Shown here piece after piece: positions 18,751 through 26,654 of a stretch of DNA of 64,000 nt. A program made the translations under genes and the position numbers. The DNA is from Methylocapsa palsarum (GTDB lineage: Bacteria; Pseudomonadota; Alphaproteobacteria; Rhizobiales; Beijerinckiaceae). The notes under the pieces were generated by a model. The model was not told the origin of the DNA, ran no database searches, and worked only from the letters and a program-made list of their open reading frames with translations. The stretch's first letter is position 1; every line of letters starts with the position of its first letter. The stretch covers positions 1 through 64,000 of the forward strand of contig NZ_FOSN01000013.1 in assembly GCF_900114285.1 (NCBI RefSeq), read 5' to 3'.

Positions 18751-19635
18751 ATGGCCAGTTTCACCAAGCAAATGACCGTCCCACAGTTCGAGGCTATGTT
18801 CTCGACTGACGACGCCTGCAAGAGCTATCTTGTTTCGCGTCGCTGGCCTGCTGGCATCCGTTGCCCGCGCTGTGGAAATGAAAAGCTTGCTGAGATTAGC
18901 TCTAAGGCGTTCCACTGGCAGTGCCGCGCTTGTTCTGCTACCGGCTACCGCTTCTCCGTTTTGGTCGGCACAATTTTTGAGAACACCAACGTTGGTCTCA
19001 AAACGTGGTTCAAAGTCATCTATTTGATGCTGACCAGTAAAAAGGGCACCTCTGCCTTGCAGGTCCAGCGCATGTTCGGGTTCGGCTCCTATTCGACGGC
19101 CCATTATATGTGCCACCGCATCCGCGCGGGCCTCGCTGACCCTGAGTTCCGCAAGCTTATGGGCATTGTCGAGGTTGACGAGACTTACATCGGCGGCAAG
19201 GAAAAGAACAAGCACGAAGCGGATCGAAAGCACATCGGCCGTGGCGGCGTGGGCAAGGCTACTGTCATCGGCGCCGTCGAGCGCAGAGGCAACCTTGTCG
19301 CTCGCGTCATCGAGCGGGCCGATACCGAAACCCTGAACGCCTTCATCCGCGAAGCCGTCTCCGAAAAAGTTAGCCTCATAGCGACTGACGAGCACCCCGG
19401 CTATCGGTCGCTCAAGAAGCATAGAACCGTCACGCATAGCGCTGGGCAGTACGTTGATGGCGTTGTCCATACGCAGACCATTGATGGGTTCTGGTCGCTC
19501 CTGAAGCGCGGCATCATGGGCAGCTATCACAAAGTCAGCCGCAAATATCTTCCGTTGTACGTCGCTGAATTTGAGTTCCGGTACAACAATCGGGGCAATC
19601 CTGACATTTTTGGCGCGGCAATAGCACGCTGCTGA
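18751..19635 (+). CDS. IS1595-family transposase
   Basis: 294 residues from the ATG of MASFTKQMTVPQFEAMF. The N-terminal zinc ribbon has C38/C41 (CPRC) and C58/C61 (CRAC). The catalytic core shows Asp143 in VEVDETYIGG, Asp213 in IATDEHPGYRS and the third block HTQTIDGFWSLLKRGIMGSY, the ISXO2-like DDE/DDN arrangement. The C-terminal FRYNNR is typical. Full length for the family and without internal stops. It would cut and rejoin DNA at the perfect terminal repeats that flank it. Confidence 0.95.
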   Translation: MASFTKQMTVPQFEAMFSTDDACKSYLVSRRWPAGIRCPRCGNEKLAEISSKAFHWQCRACSATGYRFSVLVGTIFENTNVGLKTWFKVIYLMLTSKKGTSALQVQRMFGFGSYSTAHYMCHRIRAGLADPEFRKLMGIVEVDETYIGGKEKNKHEADRKHIGRGGVGKATVIGAVERRGNLVARVIERADTETLNAFIREAVSEKVSLIATDEHPGYRSLKKHRTVTHSAGQYVDGVVHTQTIDGFWSLLKRGIMGSYHKVSRKYLPLYVAEFEFRYNNRGNPDIFGAAIARC

Positions 19636-19767
19636 AACGCAGAAAGAGCCGTGGGAGGCGGAAGCGGTATCAGAATGATTGATAAGATAGATGGCGGCTA
19701 TCACGCCACCCACAACAATCATAAGAAATCCTGCACCACCAAGCCATTCCCTGCGTGGGTGCAGGCC

Positions 19768-20526
19768 ATGAAACATGATGAACCATCCGAAGACGAAGAC
19801 CACAAAGCCGCCGAACGCCGCCACTGGACTATCCAGAATTGGGCTCAGTGTATTACTGTTGTTGTCGGCAGCCTCGCGCTCATTGGGGCATTTGTAAGTG
19901 CGAGTCTGTCTTATAGGGCTTTTAAAGAAGCTCAAAGACAAGCTAACGCTGCACAAGAGCAAGTTGGAATCATGCGAGAGCAAGAACGCGCTTGGGTTAG
20001 CGCAGCTATCGTGATTGACGGAGATTATACGTTCCTCCCTTATCTGGGAGGCACCCTGCGCTTCCATCTTACACTCAAAAATGTTGGGCATACTCCCGCA
20101 TTTAATACTAGGACTTCGATTAGGTTGTATGCTCCGCAGAGCAAAGGAGATGATATAATTACCACGCTGAAAGAAGCATGCGAACATCTGAGGTCTCAAC
20201 CTGACTTGCTCAGTGTTGTTTTGTTCCCAGACGAAATAACCAGGAGCGATATTTTCAATCCAGAACTTTCTTACATGGTTACTGTGGATCAAATTGTGAA
20301 CCATATAAAAATATCGCACAACGGGGACAATATCAGTTTGTTTATTTTGGGGTGCGTCGATTACACAATTAATGATGAGCATCACGAAACTAGCGTTTTG
20401 TATTCGATATATACCGTTGAAAAAAATACTGGTGCTATTAATGGAACTATCAGCCCTTATGAAACGATCAAAAGAGAAGATATCCGCGTCAGGGCGGTTT
20501 ATGGGCACAGCAGCCTGACCTACTGA
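19768..20526 (+). CDS. IS1595 passenger: membrane-anchored hypothetical protein
   Basis: 252 residues from MKHDEPSEDEDHKAAERRHW; earlier in-frame codons read non-conserved IS sequence. An acidic/charged N-terminus is followed by one transmembrane helix (CITVVVGSLALIGAFVSASL, about residues 26-45), a coiled-coil-like segment (KEAQRQANAAQEQVGIMREQ) and a beta-rich domain (ERAWVSAAIVI, LGGTLRFHLTLKNVGHTPAF). The layout matches a widespread uncharacterised family of anchored proteins with an immunoglobulin-like domain. It lies inside the element's inverted repeats, after the transposase and in the same direction. Its A+T content is higher than its surroundings, which suggests a foreign origin. 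Function unknown. Confidence 0.8.
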   Translation: MKHDEPSEDEDHKAAERRHWTIQNWAQCITVVVGSLALIGAFVSASLSYRAFKEAQRQANAAQEQVGIMREQERAWVSAAIVIDGDYTFLPYLGGTLRFHLTLKNVGHTPAFNTRTSIRLYAPQSKGDDIITTLKEACEHLRSQPDLLSVVLFPDEITRSDIFNPELSYMVTVDQIVNHIKISHNGDNISLFILGCVDYTINDEHHETSVLYSIYTVEKNTGAINGTISPYETIKREDIRVRAVYGHSSLTY

Positions 20527-20610
20527 CAAATTCAGAGCTATAGAAGATACCACAGTCAATGCAATGATGAAGCGCCGGGCTATTTGCCAGATATAGCCAA
20601 CTTGCCGCGT

Positions 20611-20634
20611 CGTGTCAAGTTCCGCATAATCGCC
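20611..20634 (-). repeat. Right terminal inverted repeat of the IS1595 element (24 bp)
   Basis: Exact reverse complement of the left repeat at 18680-18703, ending CATAATCGCC. Confidence 0.93.
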
Positions 20635-20642
20635 AATAAGAG
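20635..20642. repeat. Right copy of the 8-bp target-site duplication AATAAGAG
   Basis: Identical to 18672-18679, directly outside the right terminal repeat. Confidence 0.9.
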
Positions 20643-20870
20643 CGCGTCAAAGGGGAAAGAGTTGGATAGTCCGTAAAGTGCTCCATTCGGCTGCGTTGAC
20701 GCAAAAAGATTGGCCGTAGACAGAGCCAACTTGTTATTGCTGTAATTGGTCGCCGTGTTTGCTTTGCCGATAGCGATCTTGCGAACTCCCGGCCAGGGGT
20801 CACCACCGCCTTGGCGATCAACCACCGCCGACTTCATCATGTTTGGCGAAAAAAGACCTCCATTGGACAA
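20635..20870 (-). pseudogene. 5' half of the ORF interrupted by the IS1595 element
   Basis: Starts MSNGGLFSPNMMKSAVVDRQ and continues GGGDPWPGVRKIAIGKANTA, then NLFASTQPNGALYGLSNSFP, to the element's right end. It connects in frame to 18380-18671 once the IS is removed. The composition is protein-like (SNNKLALSTANLF) but I cannot name the family. Confidence 0.45.
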
Positions 20871-21139
20871 CTAAATAACCGACGCACTCATCTCCCATGC
20901 GCCGACCTTTGACGACGAGCTGAGATCGAGCAGGCCGGCAGCTTCACCCCGAAGGGTGCGACAAGGGCATAGCGCGGAGCGAGGTTTCTGCTTTCGCCAA
21001 GGCCTTTGGCGGACTGATCAACCGGGAAGCCGACGCGATCTACATCAAGCAGAAATTCTGGAGCGTCCGACAGGGGATCACCCAGTACCATGATGGTGAG
21101 TAGATTCCGAGCAAGCAGTCGAGGACGAACCGTGCTAGC

Positions 21140-23326
21140 ATGCTCGCTATGACTGACCTTCGCATCCACGACGAACCATCTATAGCGTCCACGGGCCCAA
21201 CCGTCACCGGGGCCATCTACACCTGCCCGATGCATCCCGAAATACGCCAGGTTGGGCCGGGGAATTGCCCCATATGCGGAATGACGCTGGAGCCGGTCAA
21301 GGCAACGGCAGAGGCGAGCGAAAACGACGCACTGAGTGACATGACGTGGCGATTCTGGATCGGGTTCGCTCTAACCTTGCCGGTGTTCGTCCTCGAAATG
21401 GGCAGCCATATTCCCGCCCTTGGACTGCACGGCCTTGTGTCACCGCAAGTCTCGACATGGATTCAGTTCGCACTATCTACGCCGGTCGTCGTGTGGGCGG
21501 GTTGGCCGTTTTTCCAACGCGCATGGGCGTCGATCATCCACCGCAGCCTGAACATGTTCAGCCTGATCGCCCTCGGCACCGGCTCGGCTTACCTTTACAG
21601 TCTCTTCGCAACCTTCGCGCCTGATCTGTTCCCAACCGGTTTTCACGGCATGGGGGGCACGGTCGCTGTTTATTTCGAAGCCGCAGCAGTGATTACGGTT
21701 CTCGTATTGCTGGGACAGGTGCTGGAATTGCGCGCCCGCGAGCAGACCGGCGGCGCGATCCGCGCGTTGCTGAAATTGGCTCCCAAGACCGCACACCGCT
21801 TGAAAGCCGATGGCCAGGACGAGGAAGTCGCCCTTGAGCTGATTCAAGTCGGCGACCGTCTCAGGGTTCGGCCAGGCGACGGCGTGCCCGTCGATGGCGA
21901 AGTGCTTGAGGGCAAGGGAGCCGTGGACGAGTCCATGGTTACCGGCGAGTCGATGCCTGCGGCCAAGAAATCCGGCGACAAGCTCATAGGAGGGACTGTA
22001 AACGGCACGGGCTCTTTGGTGATGCGCGCGGACAAAGTCGGCGCGGACACGATGCTCGCACGCATCGTCACTATGGTCAGCGAGGCGCAACGAAGCCGCG
22101 CGCCGATTCAGGCGCTGGCGGACAAAGTGTCTGGCTATTTCGTCCCCGCCGTGCTCGGCGTGGCGGTTATTGCTTTCGTTGCGTGGGCGGCATTCGGTCC
22201 CGCCCCCGCGCTTTCCTATGCGCTGATCGCGGCCGTTTCCGTCGTCATCATCGCCTGTCCCTGCGCGCTGGGTCTCGCCACCCCAATGTCAATCGGCGTT
22301 GCGATCGGCAAGGGCGCGGGCGCAGGTGTCCTGATCAAGTCGGCTGAAGCCCTTGAGCGTATGGAGAAGGTCGATACTCTGGTCGTCGACAAGACGGGGA
22401 CGCTCACCGAAGGCAAGCCGAGGGTGACGGCCATTGTTCCCGCCGCCGGATTGTCCGAGGCGGAGCTTTTGCCTTTGGCGGCCAGTCTGGAGAAGTCCAG
22501 CGAACACCCGCTCGCCGCCGCCATCGTCGCGGCGGCGAAGGATCGCGGGGTGACGACGAAGGAGCCGACGGACTTCGTCTCCGTCACCGGCAAGGGCGTC
22601 ACCGGCAAGATCGATGGCAGGCCGGTGGCTTTGGGCAACGCCAAGCTGATGGCTGACCTCGACATAGCATTCGGCGATCTTGATCGCAGGGCGGAGGAGC
22701 TTCGCGCCGACGGTGCGACGGCTCTTTTTCTCGCAATCGGCGACAAACCTGGTGGCGTCATCGCCATTGCCGATCCGATCAAGGCGACGACACAAGCCGC
22801 CCTCGATACTCTTCGGAGCGATGGCATACGGATCGTGATGCTGACCGGCGACAACAAGACGACCGCCGAAGCGGTTGCCCGCAAGCTGGGCATCAAGGAA
22901 GTCGAAGCCGACGTTTTGCCGCAGGACAAGAACCGCATCGTCAAGAAGCTCACGTCCGAGGGGCGCATTGTCGCCATGGCGGGCGACGGCGTGAACGACG
23001 CACCGGCACTGGCCGAGGCGTCTGTTGGCATCGCGATGGGAACAGGAACCGAAGCCGCAATTCAGAGTGCCGGAATCACCTTGGTGAAGGGCGATCTTGC
23101 GGGGATTGCGCGGGCGATTGTCCTAAGTCACGCGACGATGCGGAACATCCGCGAAAATCTGATCTTCGCCTTCGCCTACAACGCAATCGGCATCCCAATT
23201 GCCGCTGGCGTCCTCTACCCAGCCTTCGGAATCCTTCTCAGTCCGATTATCGGCGCGCTCGCGATGTCGCTCAGCTCCGTTTCCGTGATCGCGAACGCTC
23301 TGCGCTTGCGTACGCTCAATCTCTGA
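21140..23326 (+). CDS. copA: Copper-translocating P-type ATPase (CopA-type, P1B)
   Basis: 728 residues. N-terminal heavy-metal-binding motif [20 protein letters not shown] at about residues 27-46. Then the P1B membrane helices, the actuator motif TGES, the metal-site Cys-Pro-Cys at 373-375 ([11 protein letters not shown]), the phosphorylation site Asp417 in DKTGT, the HP motif in SSEHPL, TGDN and the hinge AGDGVNDAP. The Cys-Pro-Cys pattern with the N-terminal CPMHP domain indicates Cu(I) export across the inner membrane. There is no ferredoxin-like HMA domain. Two starts are possible (21140 and 21149); neither has a strong ribosome-binding site. No CueR-type regulator or chaperone gene is adjacent. 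Confidence 0.92.
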   Translation: MLAMTDLRIHDEPSIASTGPTVTGAIYTCPMHPEIRQVGPGNCPICGMTLEPVKATAEASENDALSDMTWRFWIGFALTLPVFVLEMGSHIPALGLHGLVSPQVSTWIQFALSTPVVVWAGWPFFQRAWASIIHRSLNMFSLIALGTGSAYLYSLFATFAPDLFPTGFHGMGGTVAVYFEAAAVITVLVLLGQVLELRAREQTGGAIRALLKLAPKTAHRLKADGQDEEVALELIQVGDRLRVRPGDGVPVDGEVLEGKGAVDESMVTGESMPAAKKSGDKLIGGTVNGTGSLVMRADKVGADTMLARIVTMVSEAQRSRAPIQALADKVSGYFVPAVLGVAVIAFVAWAAFGPAPALSYALIAAVSVVIIACPCALGLATPMSIGVAIGKGAGAGVLIKSAEALERMEKVDTLVVDKTGTLTEGKPRVTAIVPAAGLSEAELLPLAASLEKSSEHPLAAAIVAAAKDRGVTTKEPTDFVSVTGKGVTGKIDGRPVALGNAKLMADLDIAFGDLDRRAEELRADGATALFLAIGDKPGGVIAIADPIKATTQAALDTLRSDGIRIVMLTGDNKTTAEAVARKLGIKEVEADVLPQDKNRIVKKLTSEGRIVAMAGDGVNDAPALAEASVGIAMGTGTEAAIQSAGITLVKGDLAGIARAIVLSHATMRNIRENLIFAFAYNAIGIPIAAGVLYPAFGILLSPIIGALAMSLSSVSVIANALRLRTLNL

Positions 23327-23397
23327 CAGCACCTTGAAGCCGAACGAAAGGTACTTCCGACCGAACTGAGAGTGGTTCGCCGTCTATTTGCCTTCTC

Positions 23398-24087
23398 TCA
23401 AATCCGTAGCGTGGTGACGTCCGTCCCCGGCGGGTTTCTCCTCCCCCACAGGCCGCGCCTCGTGCCGCTTGCCGCTTTTTTCGTGGAGCCGGCCCACCAG
23501 CGTTTGCCCTCGGGGTAATAATCCTCGACGCGCGTGGCGACGACGGCACCGATCAGGGCGAAGGCGAAGGTCATGACGGAAATCAGCGCCCGGTCCCGCA
23601 GCCCGACGAGCGTCGACGTATCGATGCTATTCAGAAGCTTTCGCGCCTGGTCTCCATCCAAAACCGCGGTCTTGCCGGTCTTGACGACATGCTTTGGGCC
23701 GCGGACCGCATGGGCCGGGTTCGTCGCGACGACTTGGCCGGTGACGAGCCATCGAACAGCTTGCGGATGGCGGCGAGGTGCTGCTTGACCGTCGGCTGCT
23801 CGAAGGTCTTGCCGAGCGTTTCGATATGGCGGCGACATGCAGCGGCTCGATGTCGGCGATTTCGCCGATCGCACCAGGCGAAAAACTGGACGGCGGCATG
23901 GTGATAGGCCGCCCGCGTATTCTTGTTGCGGATGGTCGCGGCGAAGAATTCCAGAAAGCGCCGTGCGGCTCTGGTCACCCGCAGCGGCGATCACCCGCGG
24001 CACGACAATGCCGCCGCGGCCGGCGACGCCGGTCAGCGGCCGGGATTCGGCTGGCGCAAGAGCCTTTGATGCGCCATCGTTTTCCAC
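23398..24087 (-). pseudogene. Tyrosine recombinase/integrase, frameshifted and truncated
   Basis: Pieces in two minus-strand frames together give a XerC-like integrase. The core-binding domain (MTRAARRFLEFFAATIRNKN, TRAAYHHAAVQFFAWCD, PTVKQHLAAIRKLFD) is in one frame. The start of the catalytic domain (WLVTGQVVATNPAHAVRGPK, DTSTLVGLRDRALISVM) is in another. Where the family has the catalytic Arg (FARxGA), this copy reads FALIGA. The sequence breaks off near KKAASGTRR; the His-x-x-Arg and Tyr blocks are missing. Clearly dead; it may mark an old integration event next to the toxin-antitoxin pair. Confidence 0.8.
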
Positions 24088-24182
24088 GCCCGTTAGAGTA
24101 ACATAACGTCCTTTATGTTACGTTAATATCCCGGCCAACCAGCTTTGTAAGCGGGAGCTAGACCGAAAATCTATTTCTTGAA

Positions 24183-24211
24183 TTGTACGGTTAAATGCCG
24201 TACATTATAAT
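24183..24211 (+). promoter_or_regulatory. Promoter with palindromic operator of the TacA/TacT-like operon
   Basis: -35 TTGTAC (24183-24188), 17-base spacer, -10 TATAAT (24206-24211). A perfect palindrome, TGTACGG-TTAAATG-CCGTACA (24184-24204), covers the -35 box and spacer. This is where a ribbon-helix-helix antitoxin would bind for autorepression. The boxes are seen; the binding is inferred. Confidence 0.75.
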
Positions 24212-24228
24212 CAAGAAAGAGAGGGTAC

Positions 24229-24519
24229 ATGATGGCCCAAGAAACCAACCGCACAGCCCGCATCGAAGCGCGTATCGCGCCCGACGCTCTAGCTGTCGTC
24301 AAGCGCGCCGCTGAGATCACCGGCCGCAGCGTTAGCGACTTCGTGGTCGCCGCAGCTCAGGAAGCTGCGAACCGCACGATCGAGGACACGCAAATCATCC
24401 GTCTCTCGGTTGAGGATCAACGCATCTTTGTCGATGCGATCCTCAATCCGCGTGAACCGACGCCGGCGCTGTTGCGTGCGGCTGAAGCCTATCGGAGTAT
24501 CATCAAGGACTCGCAGTGA
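24229..24519 (+). CDS. DUF1778 ribbon-helix-helix antitoxin (TacA-like)
   Basis: 96 residues. ARIEARIAPDALAVVKRAAE, then TGRSVSDFVVAAAQEAA, form the N-terminal ribbon-helix-helix of the DUF1778 family. The C-terminal half (IIRLSVEDQRIFVDAILNPR) is the toxin-neutralising region. GAGAGGG precedes the start. The stop overlaps the toxin's GTG by four bases, so the two are translationally coupled. It should bind the palindrome just upstream and inhibit the acetyltransferase toxin. Confidence 0.9.
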   Translation: MMAQETNRTARIEARIAPDALAVVKRAAEITGRSVSDFVVAAAQEAANRTIEDTQIIRLSVEDQRIFVDAILNPREPTPALLRAAEAYRSIIKDSQ

Positions 24520-25031
24520 CGCAGGGCTTCAGGATCGAAGCTCTGACCTCGGCGCATGACCGCAAGAATTTTACGAGCGGCGTCGAGCCGCTCGATCGCT
24601 ATCTGCGCGATCTGGCGACACAGGACATCAAGCGGCGGGTCAGCAATTGCTTTATTGCGGTCGACACCGCCGGTTTGATCGCCGGTTATTACACCTTCGC
24701 CGCAGCAAGTTTCCCGCTCACGGAATTGTCCGCCGACGAAACAAAACGCTTGCCGCGCTACGCGCTCCTGCCCGCCGGCTTGATCGGCCGCCTCGCGGTC
24801 GATCGACGATTTCGTGGCCAGCGGCTCGGTGGCGCGCTCATCATGGATGCCGCGACGCGTGCGGGGCGCGCCGAGTCGGCCATCTTCGCGCTCATCGTCG
24901 ACGCAAAAGACGACGCGGCTGTCGGTTTCTATCAGCATCATGGATTCCGGCGCTTCGCCAGCAAGCCCGCGTCGCTATTCCTGCCGATCGCCACCGCTCT
25001 GCAAGCCCTGGACGCGAAATCCATCAGATAA
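24516..25031 (+). CDS. GNAT acetyltransferase toxin (TacT-like)
   Basis: 171 residues. LIGRLAVDRRFRGQRLGGAL is the acetyl-CoA-binding motif A of GNAT enzymes, with R-x-x-G-x-G/A-like spacing. FIAVDTAGLIAGYYTFAAAS and VGFYQHHGFRRF complete the fold. Partners of DUF1778 antitoxins in this family acetylate the amino group of charged tRNAs and stop translation. Gene order, size and overlap agree with a type II TacAT module. The reading frame is intact. Confidence 0.9.
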   Translation: MTQGFRIEALTSAHDRKNFTSGVEPLDRYLRDLATQDIKRRVSNCFIAVDTAGLIAGYYTFAAASFPLTELSADETKRLPRYALLPAGLIGRLAVDRRFRGQRLGGALIMDAATRAGRAESAIFALIVDAKDDAAVGFYQHHGFRRFASKPASLFLPIATALQALDAKSIR

Positions 25032-25169
25032 GGAGCGATTCAGAGACGTTTCTCGGCACGCTGTCCCGAACCTTGTCCGCATCGTTTCGGCCTGATTCGG
25101 GGGCACCTCAATCGGTAAAGCTTCCACGCCGCGATCGCGTAGCCAGGCGACCCTATGCCGTCCGTCGGT

Positions 25170-25537
25170 CCCTCGTGAACAGGATTGCCCGGGCGCACGG
25201 CTTCCAACGTTCCGGTCGCTTGATCCGCGACCGCGTGATGACGTTCGCAAATCGTTATCACAACGTCGTTTCAGATGCGACGGGGACGCAGTTCGTATGG
25301 ATCGCGAGCGAAGATTCAGCGACCTGGCGTTCGTTCCGTGTTCCCAGCGCAGAGTCAGACTCTCGACCTGTTGAGGAGATCCCATTTGAGGAGATCCGCG
25401 CAGCGGTCGAACTTGCGCGCGGGCCGGATATCGTCGTTGAGGTCGCGCGCTTATTCGGCGTGAAGCGACTCAGCGGGTTGGCGCGACGGCGGCTCGAGCT
25501 GGCGATCGGGGATGAATTGGGGAGTGGTGGCGGCTAG
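25170..25537 (+). pseudogene. C-terminal remnant of a DUF3320 helicase/nuclease-type protein
   Basis: About 120 residues, from VNRIARAHGFQRSGRLIRDR through FVWIASEDSATWRSFRVP and EEIPFEEIRAAVELA to the end, match the DUF3320 module. DUF3320 is normally the C-terminus of very large DUF4011/superfamily-1 helicase proteins often found in defence islands. Everything upstream is absent; the frame continues back into sequence overlapping the toxin gene. A gene fragment left by deletion. Confidence 0.65.
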
Positions 25538-25785
25538 TGGGATCCGACTATGAAAAAGTGTCCAGCTTTGCCTTCGTTGCTGGCCGCGATTCTGGAAGCG
25601 AGTGGCGTTAGGTTCTCGAGTCCCGGCAGGTATGTTCTCGCGCCAAATCGGGAAGCCCGATATTGCGCACGAAGCTTCATTCTTCCCGGCAACGCGGCAA
25701 CGCCGCCAAACTCTCTGCGTCTTTGCCCTCAGGCGGCGCATCAAGCAATTTAGCCCATGTTGGCGCGAACCTAAGGTCATAACCC

Positions 25786-26364
25786 ATGCGCAAGGAAAAC
25801 CAATGGACACTTGGGCAGCATCATTTCGTTCTCCCCGATCTTCCAGACAACCTCAGAGGCCGCCATGGATGCAGTTTACAACGGGCTACCTTCGACCCGT
25901 CCGTGGGTGAGGAAGTTTATGCTCTCTTTAGGGAGGAGCCCGACTACGCGGACCAATATGGACAAGCTATCCCACTCAACCTAATCGCCCACACGGGCCT
26001 CGTCCGCACGCCGTGCGGAATAGTCGCCTTCATCGTTTGGCAGATTGCCGCGGGTTCGCCCCAGGAAGTCATGGTCGAACAATACCTCAACGCCCAAGAT
26101 ATTGGCGCGCTGCGCCTCGTTTTATCGGCTGCAAACCAGTCGCATTTCAAATTGGTCATCATCAACAACCAGAGTGCAGAGGTCGGCGCTTTCGTCGATT
26201 TTGAGAATGTTTTCAAGTTCGACGAACTTGCATCCGCCATGGTCAGCGCGATCGGTCATGAGCCATTGGGGAATTTTGCTGCGGCGACAGACCACGCTAT
26301 GAGAACCCTGACGGTGCCGGAGCTTATCGTGTTGTCTGATCTAGACTTTGTAGGGAATAGCTGA
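25786..26364 (+). CDS. Hypothetical protein, 192 residues
   Basis: Starts MRKENQWTLGQHHFVLPDLP. It appears to be a soluble mixed alpha/beta protein (GIVAFIVWQIAAGSPQEVMV, LSAANQSHFKLVIINNQSAE, FVDFENVFKFDELASAMVSA). There is no signal peptide, membrane helix, metal motif or nucleotide-binding loop that I can see. It stands alone between a DUF3320 remnant and the YhaN gene. The frame looks like real coding sequence. Function unknown; a role as a defence or immunity accessory would be a guess from context only. Confidence 0.55.
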   Translation: MRKENQWTLGQHHFVLPDLPDNLRGRHGCSLQRATFDPSVGEEVYALFREEPDYADQYGQAIPLNLIAHTGLVRTPCGIVAFIVWQIAAGSPQEVMVEQYLNAQDIGALRLVLSAANQSHFKLVIINNQSAEVGAFVDFENVFKFDELASAMVSAIGHEPLGNFAAATDHAMRTLTVPELIVLSDLDFVGNS

Positions 26365-26654
26365 TCGGTTGTCACGGGACATGTTGGCGCGAGAGTCTTC
26401 GGGTATTCAGGGCGATGGACTGACCCCTTACGCGCCCCACAAACTACCGTTCGATTGGCGTACCCCCAAACTACGGTGGGTCTTCCTCACTTTGTATGAA
26501 AAAGTGCCCGCTGATTGATTTTGCAAGCGGCTTTGAATACCAGGCGTTTTGGTCAAATTGTGCCGTTTATCACCCTTTCGGCGTCTCCCGAACCAATTCC
26601 GAATGACCTTTCAAAGCGTCAGAAAACAGGGTCTCGCAGTTATTCGGCCTCACG

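Larger units (their letters stand above)
18680..20634 (+). mobile_element. Complete IS1595-family element, 1,955 bp, with passenger gene
   Basis: Perfect 24-bp terminal inverted repeats, an 8-bp target duplication, an intact transposase and a second gene in the same direction. The IS1595 family is known to include members that carry passenger genes downstream of the transposase. Nothing in the ends or transposase looks broken, so the element is probably active or very recently so. It split an ORF on the opposite strand. Confidence 0.93.

Noticed and set aside
18730-20559. 609-codon open frame on the minus strand across the IS1595 element
   Set aside because: It is antisense to the transposase and passenger genes, has no recognisable domain, and is explained by their codon bias.
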